From Rhizophagus irregularis (taxonomy: Eukaryota; Glomeromycota; Glomeromycetes; Glomerales; Glomeraceae): a stretch of DNA of 64,000 nt. A model generated the notes under the pieces. That model was not told the DNA's origin. It saw nothing but the letters and a program-made list of their open reading frames with translations, and made no database searches. The stretch lies in contig NC_089454.1 in assembly GCF_026210795.1 (NCBI RefSeq), forward strand, positions 1,364,001 through 1,428,000. The letters run 5' to 3'. Of the stretch, positions 10,355-22,765 are shown piece after piece (within the stretch, counting starts at the first letter, position 1; each line of letters starts with the position of its first letter). A program made the translations under genes and the position numbers.

Positions 10355-12889
10355 TAGTGCTTAGGATTTCTGATATCCAACTTCCTTCTTCGGTGTTTAC
10401 CCTTTATATTGATGGTTCCTTTCTTTCTCCTCCTAGTCATCCGGCATCCTCGATGGCTTATGCATGGACTGCTATAGATCCTGATGGATTTATTTTGGAA
10501 TCCCATTATAATATCATCTCTTCCATTTTTCCTTCTGCTTTACGTTCAGAAGTTTTTGCTTTATTGCACGGATTAGACTCCTTTCCTCGGAATTCAAAGA
10601 TTACTGTCGCCACTGATTGTGCTCAATTACTTTCTTTATGGTCTTTATATGTGGATGCTCCTTTTATTCCCAGAATGCTTAAAGAATCCAACCACCTGTT
10701 GTGGTCCTCCATACGCACTATTATGTTGCAAAAGAATCTGGATGTTACCTTGATCAAGGTTCCTGCTCATGCTGACGACCCTTTGAATAATCATGTGGAT
10801 GCATTAGCCAAAGCCGCTCATACTGACTCACATCTTTCTTCTTGCCCACCATTGGAATTGATGGCTCCTTGTATTTTACAATTTAATTCCTTACCTGTGG
10901 ATATGAATATCCGGAAATTTATTAGAAATATTTTTGACGCCAAAAGTCTTTTAACTCTTGCTGTATTACCAAGATTTAATTCCTATTCTTCAACTTCTGA
11001 TATTGATTGGGCTTGCACCAAATTTTGTCTCAATAACAATAAGCATTTTGTCTCTCATCGGAATGGCCGTTCCGAGTTTTGTGGTTTCCGTATCAAGCTA
11101 CTTTTAGATATGCTTCCAACGCTTACAACTCTTCAGAGACGAAAGCCTCATCTTTATAATCCAAGTTGGCTTTGTCCTCAATGTAATTCCTTTCCTGAGA
11201 CTTTAGACCACTTGTGGACTTGTCCTTATATTTTACCGGAATTTAGTCCTTTACAAACTTTTAAAACATTACTATAGGCTCTTCGGACTACTTATCTTGA
11301 TAATTTCCTTTCCACGTCATCTTTAATCCCTTTACCGGACTCTTTTGCTGCTGAATTTATGGCTCTTAATTGTTGGGATTGTGACCCTCCTTCAATTTCC
11401 TGCCTGCGACTCACAAGAGGACTTATACCGATATCTTTGACAGAATTTCTTGGAATTTATTTTTCTTCACCTACCATATGGTCTATCTTAGATACACCTT
11501 TGCACGACTTTCATTTTGACCTTTATGTTCAAATCTGGTTGTGCCGATCCATTTTCTTTCATCATTGGGAATTAGCTCAGCGGCATTACAAAAAAAATGA
11601 AATCGTCAGCTCTTGGGCCTTCTTCTATTCTTCGACCTTCCTCTAACATTCCTCTTGACTCTTCGACACCTTCCTTGGCGACAGCTTCCTTGGATTCCTG
11701 GGTTTTTTGGGTTTCCTCTTCTATAATCCGTGGGGGATCTTGGATTTCGCATTTGGATTTTTGGCGCCGCTTAACAGTTCAGCCTCTACTTAGGATTTCT
11801 TTTTGGTAACGGATTGGATCTTAGGACATGCTGGATAGTTGACTCACACTGGCCTTCGGGTAAAGATGGGGTATGCGTTTCTGTAATAGTTTAGTTTTTC
11901 TTTACTTAATTTTATTTTGTTTAGATTTCTTTACTTGTATGAATCGTGAAGCTAGTTCTTTTTATTTTTTATGTTTAATTCTTATATTTGATATTTGTAA
12001 TATTGTTCGATCTGTTTATTGTACTTTTCGTTTTAATTTAATAATAAAAGATAAAGTCATAAGACTGTTTGCTCATAATCACCAAATATGGACTGTCCCA
12101 AATGTGTGACTATAAAGAGAGTTGACTGTATTTCGTTGCTATGCATATAAACTCCAAATTCAATATTATTATTTAAAATTTCTTTCGCATTTCAAATGTT
12201 ATACTATTATTACGGTCTTCTTCAATCAGACGTAATATTACTTCTGGTATTAGAATTTCGTAAATAAAATCCATAGGGTCTAATGGGTACATTTAGTCTT
12301 TTGTAAGATTATTAGAGTTAACAAATAAATCTATTAAAGTATTAACAATATTATATAACCCATTAAACCCATAATAACCTGACTGTAATAAATTAGTAAA
12401 ACTAATTAATAAAATATAAACAAAATTTATATTCAAACAGATAATTACCAACCTGAAAAACTTCAAATCGATTTATGAGCATCATTGGCACCTTGGCTTT
12501 ATTATATCCAACTTCTTTATATATTGAAAATGCAATATCCTAATAGTAACTTGAAATATTTCCGTTAATAATTTCAATGAGATCTTTTTCAAATTTGATT
12601 ATGCGTGATGGAAGTATAATCCATGTGGAATAATATTCAATTTACCATAATGCATTATACAAAAAGACCAACATTCTTTTTCTGTGATTGGCTTATTTTG
12701 TAGATTTTGTATATATATATATTAACTGGTTTTTTATTTTTTCTGGTAAAATATCTGGTAAGATATTATCACAATAGGGGTATAAATTGTGAGAATTAGG
12801 TACTAAATCCAATTTTAAATCCAAGTTTAAATCATCATTAGATGGCAGTTCTGAAAGATGTTGAAATACATTGCGGGGTGGACTTGGCA

Positions 12890-13164
12890 TAGTGTTCTGC
12901 ACAAATCAAATTTCTCCTCTAAAATTCAATTCGATTCAGATTTAATTCGGACTCGATTCGACCTCCAAAAATTATTATCTCAAGATCCAATGATCCAATT
13001 TTGATGATTTTTTTTTAATTGATAGGTCTCATTGCCCTGATCAAAATACAAAAAAGATCGTCAAAATCAGACTGCTAGATCAAAGTTATTCGCAAAATAC
13101 GTTTTTATTATTCAGAAATGATCATGGTCACATTATGTCATGAATCGATTCGTGCGGAACACTA
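12890..13164. mobile_element. 275-bp hAT-type MITE
   Basis: Termini TAGTGTTCTGCACAAATC and GATTCGTGCGGAACACTA. The flanking 8-mers acttggca (12882-12889) and gcttggca (13165-13172) differ at one base. It lies within the 3' coding part of the MULE gene, upstream of the RTC4-like module. Confidence 0.85.
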
Positions 13165-16100
13165 GCTTGGCATTATAAACAATGATGATGATGCAAATGA
13201 AGATGTACTTTCTTCTATCTATTAAATAAATATAGGTAAAGAAATTAATAATACAGATATTAATGTTATTACATTAAATCTATGTCTTTACCAGTACTAA
13301 TTGAAGATAAATTATCTTCTCATTTTTGTTTAAGATTTCAAATTTGTTTTGTTTTCCTTTATTGTATAGAAAACATATTACCATATTGTGATTGGTTTGA
13401 TAATAAATTTATTCTATGGGACGATTGAGGTTTAGCAGATAATTTAAAAAGTGCGCCTAAATTTGATTTTGTTCTTTCACTTAATTCTACTGGCCAAAAT
13501 GGATCTTTAATCTCCTAAGATGACTGTTTAAGTGGATAAAATATTTTATTACCTAATGAGCAAAAGTAAGATTAATATAATAAATAACAATAATAATTTT
13601 TTAAAAAATTATTTCAAACATCTTACCTTGCATATTATATAATTTAATAATTTCTTGATAAGAATCTTCTATATCACTTTGATATATTACATTATTTTTT
13701 ATAGACGCAAAAACTACTCGTTTCTTATTACGAAAATAGAGAACAAGATTTTTCTTTGCTTCGTTTACAACTTCTAGACGTCCTTTTTATTGTGTTTCTA
13801 TAAGCAAAGTAGCTGCATAATAGTGTCTACATTTATCACATAATGAACTATTTCATATGTATTCCTAGCACGTACATTCACTAGTAATAACATTACATAT
13901 ATGAAATTCTTGTTCTAATATTATATTTTCAGATAATAAAGATTTTATAAGAAAATTGACCATATCATTTAATTTTCATACAATTTCCTCATCTAGACGT
14001 AAAGGCTTATCATCATAAAAAGATACGAATAAATTATCAGATTTTTTTTTGACAAGAAAAGTATTTTGATCTGATGATATCTTAACCATATTAAAAAGAA
14101 AATCTAATTTTCCTTGATTTAATCTTTGAAGTTTATCACAACATATATCCTCTTTAGTTTTCTATAAATAATTTAAAATAAATTAATTTAATAATATTAA
14201 TTAAAAATGATAACGAAAAAATTCTTACCTGTTCAATCGTTTGAGTATTGAATAAAGTAATTAAACCAGATTTAAACTTATTTAAATCTTTATGACTTAC
14301 AATAGTTTTACTTTTGAAATTTTATTTCATACATTCGTTCAACAAATGTCAATGGTGTTTATTTACCACTATATACTGCTTCAATTGTCCTATTGATCCA
14401 TTCTGTGGAAATACGACCAGCATCAATAAAACTTAATCGCCACTCTGTGTATATCCAATTTTTAGATAAATCATCTATTAATTTATCTTTCTTAGTTTTT
14501 TCTAACAGAAGAGTGTTAATAAATTCAATATATTTCTTAGCCATTTCAATAGGACCCCGAACAATATATATATAGGTCAGATGAAATTTTTAAGATTTAT
14601 TAAGATCAATAAGCAAACTATTTTCAATGCTGCTAAGCAAACTCTTATTATAACTTTAAATTTTTTCATGCTACTAAGCAATTTATTTTGTGACTTACTA
14701 AAAAAAATTTTTAATTTTTCATTTATGATCATTAATTTATTACATCATATTAATAATACTATTTTTAACAGTATCACGATTAAAATAATTAAAAATATTT
14801 TGTGCTACTCCTGTTAATGTTAACGAACTATCACTAATTATTAACCCATTTGATTTAATATGATATATAATATTTTGAGGACAATGATGAGTAAATAGCG
14901 TATAACCTTTCACAGTTTGACTTGCAAAAATATTGAGATGAATTGGTAAATAAATTTGCAATAAAATATAGGATAAATCTTCAATTTGAGTAACTGCATT
15001 TTGGCTATAACAATGGTTATCATAACTTTCATAATACATTGCTATTACCTTGCCAATACAAATTTTTTTTCCATATAGCACAATTACATAATCATTTTGC
15101 TGCAATGGAAAATCTTGAGTAATATTTGCTGACTCAATACACATAATTATTAATAAATTATATAAATTTAATATATTATGTTTAAAATATATTATACTTA
15201 CTTTCACTTGCAACTTTATCAATGCGTTTCCGTTTTGATAATTCATTTTGTTGTAAATTTGCAAGATTAGCTGTCATTGTTTTCCAATTTTCTTTCTATC
15301 GCTTTTCACGTTGTTTTATAAATCGCATTTCAGAATTATCATTATTTGTAAAATGTGAAATTATATGACTAGCCTTATTTGGATTAATAGTGTTTGTTTG
15401 TTCGTGATTGATTGCATGTGTATGATTTTGTCTTTCAACTGGCCTTGAATTATATGCTTCATGATGTTTTTGTAATGCAATCATAGTTGAATAATCCAGT
15501 TTTCCTATTGGAAGAAGATATCTATTAATAGAAAAATCTTTTCAAAATTATTAATTATATTAATACTTAATAATAATATATTGTTAAAAGCTAATATAAT
15601 ACCATACCATGCGAAGTAAGTTGCTGAAAGATTCTTGTGGTATTATTTAAAGTTGAAATAATTTGTTGTTGATAATTTTGATCATTAATATTCTCATTCT
15701 CAATATTTGAAAAATTAAAAACATTATCAATCATGTTGGTAGTATGCTTGGAAGCTTGACTGATCACATTGGAAACTTCTTTATCGATTTTAAAAAATTC
15801 ATCTGGATTATCTGAACTTAATTCAATTCCAGTTGATACTTCTAAATTTTGCTCCTCTATTAGTATAAATGGTTGTAATGATTTCTCATTTGGAGTAGAG
15901 TTCATATCAAGTGCTTTGGCAAGATCTGATGCTAATTTATATGAAGTTTTAATAGTTGAAGTAATATCGGTATCTAATGGCCAAATACACAATGTCATTA
16001 ATTTGCTCACATTAATATTTCCTATATTATAATCAAAATGGTATCCTATTTTAAAAAAAAATATATCAAAATTAGATAAATAATTTAATAAATATATTCG

Positions 16101-18658
16101 TAATTAATAATTATACCCTTACCTTCATACACAGATTTTTCTTTTTCTAATATAATATTTTTTGTTCTTAATGCTTTGGCGCATTGAGAAATTTTTGGAA
16201 CTAATTGTAATAATTCAGAATAATTAAAATCTGAATTAATTTGACGCGCCATACCAAAAAAGCGTTCACAAGCCTCTGATCCATGCATCTATAGTAAAAA
16301 TGGATAATTTGGGTAATATTCCTGATGTACTTTTACCAATAAAACCATAGACTCCGCAAGAGAAGTAAAAATTGCAAAGCTTTAATCCGCTGAAAAATTC
16401 TTGCTCACAGAAACAAAATCAGAATACTTTTCACTCATATTCGTTATATATTCTTTTCAAATTCGTAGGAAAAAAAAGGATGTAATTGACATTTTAATTC
16501 TTTCTAATGGAGTTATTTCATGGTTTAAGTAACTATCAATAAGTTTACCTAATAACAAATTTAAAAGATATATTAAAAATAACGAAAAAATTTTATTATT
16601 TATAATAAAATTATTTTTATCCAACTTATTACCCATAATAAAAAGGTATACAAAAAGTCCTTGTGTGTCTTCAATATCACGGCAATTTTGTAGATTTCTT
16701 GAACAAAATACACGATATGCTGCACCATCGTCTTGGCGGTCAAGCTTTATTACATGAGAAGGTTTGACAATTTTAATAATTGTTCAAATCGTGCTGTTGA
16801 CTTTCCTAAAGTAAGAAGACATGCACCAGACATAATTGCATTCTGACTAATTTTTTTGGCGTGTTTGGGATCTTGTACACAGATAACAGGGCCTATATTT
16901 GGAAAAACTGGACAGCTAAAATCAACACCAAGTTTTTTATTTTGAAAAGTTAACTGCTCACTTGTTGAATATAATTGGATTGCAACTTGAGCTTTAAATT
17001 CAACAATAGCACCATCTGATCCAATTGATAGTATTGGAAGGTTAAGCTGTAGTGCTATTTGAGTTAATAATTCTTGATGAAAGCTGGTTATAGTTGATGC
17101 ATTATCGGATCTGTCATTTGCAATTAATGCAATAATTACTGGAGGGAAGTTTGGTAACGGTATCTAATAATTGGTAAAATAGAATAGTAAATTGTTATTA
17201 ATATAATTAAGGGATTTAGTCATTTAGATAAATAAATTACCTGCAATATATAAGCATGAACATCCTTCGCAATCGCTTTTTTTGTTTTAATATTATTAAT
17301 AATTGGTTGAATATCTTTATATGTATTAATTTTAGTTTGTTCAATTGGTAACGTTGATCTGATGATACAGCCTAAAATAGAACTATAATGAAGAGCAGGT
17401 TTCAACTTGGTATTATCTGACATAGCAACAATTAGTCCTGATAATTTAGTGTATCGATAAGCCTTTTAAATTTGGCAACATTCTCAAATGTAAGAGCAGT
17501 ATTTGTAAGTGTATTTTCATTGTTAGTCCAGAGTTTACTATTATTTTTTATAATAAAGATATTTTTTAGAAAAAATTTCAAATAATATTAATAAATAAAT
17601 AAAATAAATAAAATACCGTATATTTTGAATTGTACGTCCTTCCAAATTTTGACGAAAAAGATCAAGAGCTCGAGTATTAAAACTTTCCAATATAATAAGA
17701 AAATTTGTAAAATCTTCATTATATTGAATATTTTGTTTGCCTTTATTATTATCTTTACGAATTGCAGCTTGAACCATTATATCACAAAGTCCCGTAAATA
17801 CAGGTTTTTCTTTAAATGCACCATTATTTGCTTTATCTGCTAATGTAATCCATACATTTGTATTATAATCATCTTTAATAATAGTTCAAATTTCATGAAG
17901 ATCCTGATTTTGCAAATGTTTTTTTAAAGAATTATTCTCAAAATAGAATTTTGACGTAAATTTGAAATTTTCAGGTGCAGGTTTTGGTATAGTAATAAGA
18001 CAATGATTTAATATGAGATTATACTTTAGTGTTAAGCATTTGTCACAAATTGTTTTTTCAGATTCAGAATATCCTATGCATTCTTTAGCACGCATAGCAA
18101 CACCTATTAATAATATTTGGAAAAGATTTTTATTAATAATCGTTAAAGAAAAAATATATTAAATATACTGTAAATAAATACTTACAATCGTTATCGACAC
18201 GCCATTGAGATTCTGCATAAATTTTCTGATTTAATGCATGTTTTTGAAATAGTTTAAGTTTTTTTTTTGTAAATTTGTGAGGAAATTTCTTAGGATACAT
18301 TTCTTTAGCAATTACTTCAATACGACAAGCTCCACCATAACTTGCTGGTGTTCTATCAACATATTTTGCAATCAAATCTGAATGTAATCCTAAATATGGC
18401 TTTCTTTTTCTATCTGTTTGATTAGTTTCTGGACTAATAATAATCTCTATATTAACATTTCCTTCACCATTAATTTCTTCATCATTTTTGTCTACTGTAA
18501 TAATATCATCATCATCCATTGTGTTTTCTACTTCACTTTCCCAATCATTCCAATCATCATCTGAATTTATATTATCCTCATCATCAGCTTCTTTATCAGT
18601 CACTATTGGATTAAAAAAACACAAAATACTTTGTTGTTTTTTTCGGTTGCATCCTGGA

Positions 18659-19857
18659 AGGACCCCGAATAATACTGATATAACTCACAAACGGGTTTGC
18701 GTAGAGTTTATATGAAATTACTTTCAAACCCATAAATTGAGTTTGCGTAGATCGGTCAATTTTGGGATAACTCACATATCACGTTTGCGTAGAGTTTATA
18801 AATATATTGCATTATATGTTGATCAATTGTATAATATTGATAAAAATTAAGTTGCGCAAAACCATTAAGGATGGGTCCGTAATATATTTATGAAATTTGC
18901 AATATTACAGATTTTGGTAATTAATTGTATATAGTAACAAAAAGTAATGCATTTCGCATTATTTTAATATTTTTTAATAAAAAAAAAAGTGCGAAATGCA
19001 CTACTTTAACAAAAAATGGTGAATTTCGCACCATTTTATTAACATTTTAATAGAAAAAAGTGCGAAATGCACAATTTTAATAAATAATTGGTGAGTTTCG
19101 CACCATTTAATTAATATTTTAATATAAAAAAGTGCGAAACGTACCATTTTATTAATATTTTAATAGAAAAAGTGTGAAATGCGCCATTTTATTAATAATT
19201 TAATAGAAAAGTGCGAAACACAGCGTTTTAATAAAAAAATCGGGAGTTTCGCACATTTTATTAATATTTTAATATAAAAAAGTGCGAAACGCACCAATTT
19301 TAAGCTAAAAAATAGAGTTTCGCACTATTTTATTAATATTTTAATATAAAAAAGTGCGAAACGCACCATTTTAACAAATAAATGGAGAGTTTCGCACCAT
19401 TTTATTAATATTTTAATATAAAAAAGTGCGAAACACACCATTTTGACAAATAAATAGAGAGTTTCGCACTATTTTATTAATATTTTATTATAAAAAAGTG
19501 CGAAATGCACTATTTTAACAAATAAATGGTGAGTTTCGCATGATATTATTAATATTTTAATAGAAAAAGTGCGAAACGCACCATTTTAACAAATAAATGG
19601 TGATTTTCGCACCATTTTATTAATATTTTAATAGAAAAAAGTGCGAAACACACTATTTTAATATAAAATGGTGAGGTTTGCATGATTTTATTAATATTTT
19701 AATAGAAAAAATGTGAAATGAATTATATTAGTAACAAAAATTTTTTTGAACTAAGATTTGGATTTGCGTAGCGTTACTATGAAAAAAAAGTTGCGTAGAG
19801 TTAATAGTAAATGCATGCCGATCATTTGTGAGTTATATTAGTATTATTCGGGGTCCT
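18659..19857. mobile_element. 1.2-kb MITE related to its host element, with internal satellite
   Basis: Ends AGGACCCCGAATAATACTG at 18659 and AGTATTATTCGGGGTCCT at 19857. The 8-bp flanks atcctgga (18651-18658) and atcctgaa (19858-19865) differ at one base. The terminal AGGACCCCGAA is shared with the 14551-20330 element, so it is probably a non-autonomous relative. It interrupts that element's transposase between the codons for HANGSG and CNRKKQQ. Confidence 0.8.
18930..19720 (+). repeat. Tandem array of ~62-bp units inside the MITE
   Basis: About twelve units alternate aaagtgcgaaacgcaccatttt and the near-complement gagtttcgcaccattttattaatattttaat, so each unit can fold into a hairpin (gtgcgaaa / tttcgcac). 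Units differ by a few bases. No coding capacity. Confidence 0.85.
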
Positions 19858-21093
19858 ATCCTGAACCATTTGCATGCCAGTTAATATAATCCTCATCGTA
19901 TTTCCTATTAAGTTTTATTGCAGCTCCACATACACAAATTACCTTTTTAGCACGTGCAACTTTAGCAACAAATGGATTTTTTTGTAATCGTTGTTTTGAA
20001 TATTTTCAACCAGCCATAATGTAAGATAAGATAAATATGTAAAGATAACGATAATATTAATAATGAAGTGATAACGATATGTAAAGATAAAGATGAGTAA
20101 TCGAAATCTTTTTTTAAAATATATAAATATGATAATTGCCAGATTTGGTATTTGCTACGCAAACTCAATACTAAGTTTAGTTAAATTCATGCCTTGTTAC
20201 GCATTTATAAATCTGACTAGTTTAAAATTAAACTATTGGTTAAGCAAATAAAAATCTCACATGTGATAAAATTTCCTATGATCGTTAAGTAAACTCAAAT
20301 CTAACATATTTGTATATTGTTCAGGGTCCTATTTCAATTGCAGTTTCTTCAATTCGACTACGACCTACAATTTTAAACGCTAATGCTATTGGATATCTAA
20401 ACAATAAAATAATTAATTTGGTTATTAATTTTAATAAAAAAAAATTAATATAATATATAATTTACCTGAATTTTGCAGGTATCTGCCATTTATTTAAATT
20501 TTTACTAAAAGTTTTCATAATATGAAACCAACATAAAATTGGTTTATGTGAAGCATTTTGGATAGCAAGTTTAGATGGTCTATACTTATTAATTAAGATA
20601 TATGACTTCCAATTATTGTTTTGACATTCACGAACTTGTTGAAATCCATTTTTAGATAAAAGATTTTTATAGTACCACTTGTGTTCACAGAACTTGTTAT
20701 CACATGGGATATTTTTTTTTAATAGCGTCAATAACCAATTTTATAGTATGATGATTTTTCTTATTAAATAGCGCTAATATATATATTTTATTTACAATTT
20801 AATAAATTACAATAAATTATATACTAAATAATTTAATATATGTCAAATTTTATTTATCAAATGCAACAGGTAATCCACAACCAGCACTATTCTCAGTGAC
20901 AATTAATAATACCAGTGTACGATCCAAATTTAAATCATATTTACCATCTATTCCGATACAGATTTTACCGTAATCACAAGCATTTTTTAACTAAAACTCA
21001 TCAGAAATTGTAAGTTGATAATATCGGTTAGGTGAATCAGCTGGTTGATTAATGTCTGCTATTTGATAATATAATATAAAACCTTGAGATTTT

Positions 21094-22276
21094 CATATTG
21101 GCTGATTTGTCTACTCTGCATTAAAAAGAGTTATTGATTGATTTTCACAATTTTTGTTACTCAAAATTGTTTTGTAATACCTAAGGTTGCTTGCCGAAAC
21201 CTAGGGATTTAGGCAAGATGGCGTTTCGCCGAAAAGTGAAATTCTGCTGAAACTATATTAAAGTTATATTAAAAAACTGGCGAAACTTTGGAGAAAGGCG
21301 AAACTGCCAAAACTTATTATAAATGCCGAAACTGCCGAAACTCTGCTGAAACTATAATAAATCTATAGTAAAATTTTGACGAAACTAATCGTAGGATTTT
21401 GAAGAGGTTTAGACAAGCAACCTTAGTAATACCAAAAAATCATCTGATTGATAATCACTTAACTAAATAATAAGTTGAACAAAAATTTACATTTGCAAAA
21501 CTTAAATTATTAAATGTAAAAGAGCTGTAAAAAAACCCATTTCACTAATAAAAAACCCATTTCTCATATATATGGAATTTTTAACATATATTATTAAAAA
21601 GTAAGTATATTTTAATAAAATATAAAGTAAAATAAAAATTTATATAGCCTTAGTAGCTATAAATGTTTATAAAAGTATAATAAAAATATCATATAAAAGA
21701 TGGTATCATAATGAATATTTTCAAACAATAAAAATAATTATTTTATATCAGAGTTTGTATTACCATCTTTAAACGTAAATATATCAAGATTCACTGATCT
21801 GTTTTCTATAATTTTAGGCTCGTTGGAAAGCCTTTGTTCTGGACTTTATAGGCGAAAAAAGAGCTCGCCGATTGAATCATTAGATCCAGAGATATTTACA
21901 TTTAAAGTTAAGATATGAACTTTTTAACATGCTTAAATGCAAATATCTTGGGATTCACTGATCCATTTTTTATAAATTTAGGCTCTTTGGAAAGCCTTTG
22001 ATCTGATCTATATAAACGAAAAAAGAGCTTGCCAATTGGATCACTGGATTTGGAGATATTTACGATTTAAGTTGAGATACAAATTTTAACATATATAGTA
22101 AGTGCTAAGAATTATATTAATTTAAAAGAAATATTTACCAAATTATAGTATAATAACATTAAATAAAAATTTTTTAATACTCATTTCTAATTTACTGTAT
22201 ATTATATAGTATTTTGTATAATAAAAATGTAATAAAATTAATATTTTAATTAAAGGTAGACAAATTAGCCCATATG
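21094..22276 (+). mobile_element. E1 family element, copy b
   Basis: Starts CATATTGGCTGATTTGTCTAC and ends GTAGACAAATTAGCCCATATG. CATAT borders both ends in every copy, so it is either part of the TIR or the target. There is no coding capacity; the body holds two tandem ~165-bp units shared with copies a and c. It interrupts the MULE transposase upstream of the GIDGKYD motif and carries a hAT MITE at 21182. Confidence 0.8.
21182..21425. mobile_element. 244-bp hAT-type MITE in E1 copy b
   Basis: Termini TAAGGTTGCTTG / CAAGCAACCTTA with the 8-bp duplication GTAATACC at 21174-21181 and 21426-21433. The empty site is visible in E1 copy c near 29972 (tgtaatatcaaaaaatc). Same family as 7368-7611. 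Confidence 0.9.
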
Positions 22277-22765
22277 TAATATATTATTTACTAAACTATC
22301 AAATTGAGTCCAAAGACCAGTATCATCCTTTAATTTCTTATCATCTCTAGCAGCAAATTGGCGGAGTTTGTTATTATTACATATTATACGTTGGCTTGCT
22401 AATGCATTGTTAATTACTTCTTCTAATGCACCATTAAGTGATATTAATAATTTTGCTTTTATCCTTTTGGCTGTCCTGTGGTCTGCTTTTCTGTTTAATG
22501 CTATTGAATCTCTGACAAAATAAGTTAAATTTATTCTTGAAATTTTAGGAATATTATTATTGTGAAATGTATGATGAATTCCTTGAATAGTAATTTGCAA
22601 TGGATTTTCTAATGATAGCTAAGATAACTGACATTTAGAAATAACTCTGACACTACAATGATGCATATCATTTCCATTTTTCAAATTATTTCGTAAATTA
22701 TAATTTTTGCAATTTTCATTATATTTTCCAACACTACTGCATAATCTTTGACAGTTATCTCCATC

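Larger units (their letters stand above)
5283..11809 (+). pseudogene. LINE ORF2 polyprotein: endonuclease - reverse transcriptase - RNase H - CCHC
   Basis: Endonuclease motifs are VNVNGL and LNDTRL near 5785-5890, GDFNADE near 6220, SRLDYIW near 6375 and TDHR near 6470. RT motifs are NKASGPSKISYEML (7669), SQDISKAFDSID (8070), GIDQGEIISPLLW (8255) and FMDD (8430). RNase H residues are in YIDGS (10400), the E of RSEVFALLHG (10545), the D of VATDCAQLL (10610) and AHADDPLNNHVDALAKAA (10767). A C-terminal CPQC...H...C follows near 11177. Breaks are a frameshift near 5650, TAG at 6040-6042, the hAT MITE at 7368, a frameshift near 8200, TGA at 9353-9355, the Tc1 MITE at 9938, TAG at 11275-11277, and a frameshift at the A-run near 11590. 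Removing either MITE with one TSD copy restores the frame. Confidence 0.85.
3394..12074 (+). mobile_element. Non-LTR retrotransposon (LINE) with APE endonuclease, RT and RNase H
   Basis: Flanked by a perfect 18-bp duplication, ATAATCACCAAATATGGA, at 3376-3393 and 12075-12092. It carries an ORF1 with a zinc-knuckle-like motif and an ORF2 with EEP endonuclease, reverse transcriptase and RNase H domains, in the order of the I/Tad-like groups; the exact clade is uncertain. The 3' end lacks a poly(A) tail. Two MITEs (7368-7611 and 9938-10354), frameshifts and stops show that it is dead. Confidence 0.85.
1165..12128. mobile_element. Tc1/mariner (pogo-type) non-autonomous element interrupted by a LINE
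   Basis: The ends are CAGTCAACTCCCTCTATAG at 1165 and the inverted CTATAAAGAGAGTTGACTG at 12110-12128, flanked by TA on both sides (1163-1164 and 12129-12130). The first ~160 bp hold five subterminal copies of tatagtcac. A TA target duplication and CAGT-type ends fit pogo/Tc1 elements. No transposase is seen. Once the LINE (3394-12074 plus one TSD copy) is removed the element is about 2.3 kb, containing a 147-bp satellite and a tRNA-promoter-like repeat. It sits just before the stop codon of the MULE gene. Confidence 0.75.
14740..20017 (-). pseudogene. Transposase-like gene of the 14551-20330 element, multi-exon and decayed
   Basis: The reading starts at 20017. An N-terminal zinc motif VICVCGAAIKLNRKYDEDY..WH..GC spans the MITE junction at 18658/19858. 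An acidic segment follows (18440-18600), then YLGLHSDLIAKYV near 18370, with a GTAAGT intron after 18187. Candidate catalytic residues are the D of SIGSDGA near 17020, the D of VQDPKHAKK near 16870 and the E of HGSEACERFFGMARQI at 16240-16288, an order reminiscent of P/THAP9-type RNase-H-fold transposases. In-frame stops occur at 20006-20008 and near 17886. The family assignment is tentative; the transposase role rests on its place inside matched TIRs. Confidence 0.5.
14551..20330 (-). mobile_element. 5.8-kb DNA transposon with 8-bp TSD (P-like or unassigned)
   Basis: Termini AGGACCCCGAACAATATA at 14551 and TATTGTTCAGGGTCCT at 20330, with a perfect 8-bp duplication ATTTCAAT at 14543-14550 and 20331-20338. 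It splits the MULE transposase between its DDE core and SWIM part. It carries its own transposase-like gene on the minus strand and a nested MITE at 18659-19857. The TIR is not hAT-like; 8-bp TSDs are also used by P elements. Confidence 0.75.

Noticed and set aside
18930-19720. Regular repeats resembling a CRISPR array
   Set aside because: The units are contiguous and similar over their whole length, there are no unique spacers or cas genes, and the genome is fungal. It is a MITE-borne satellite.
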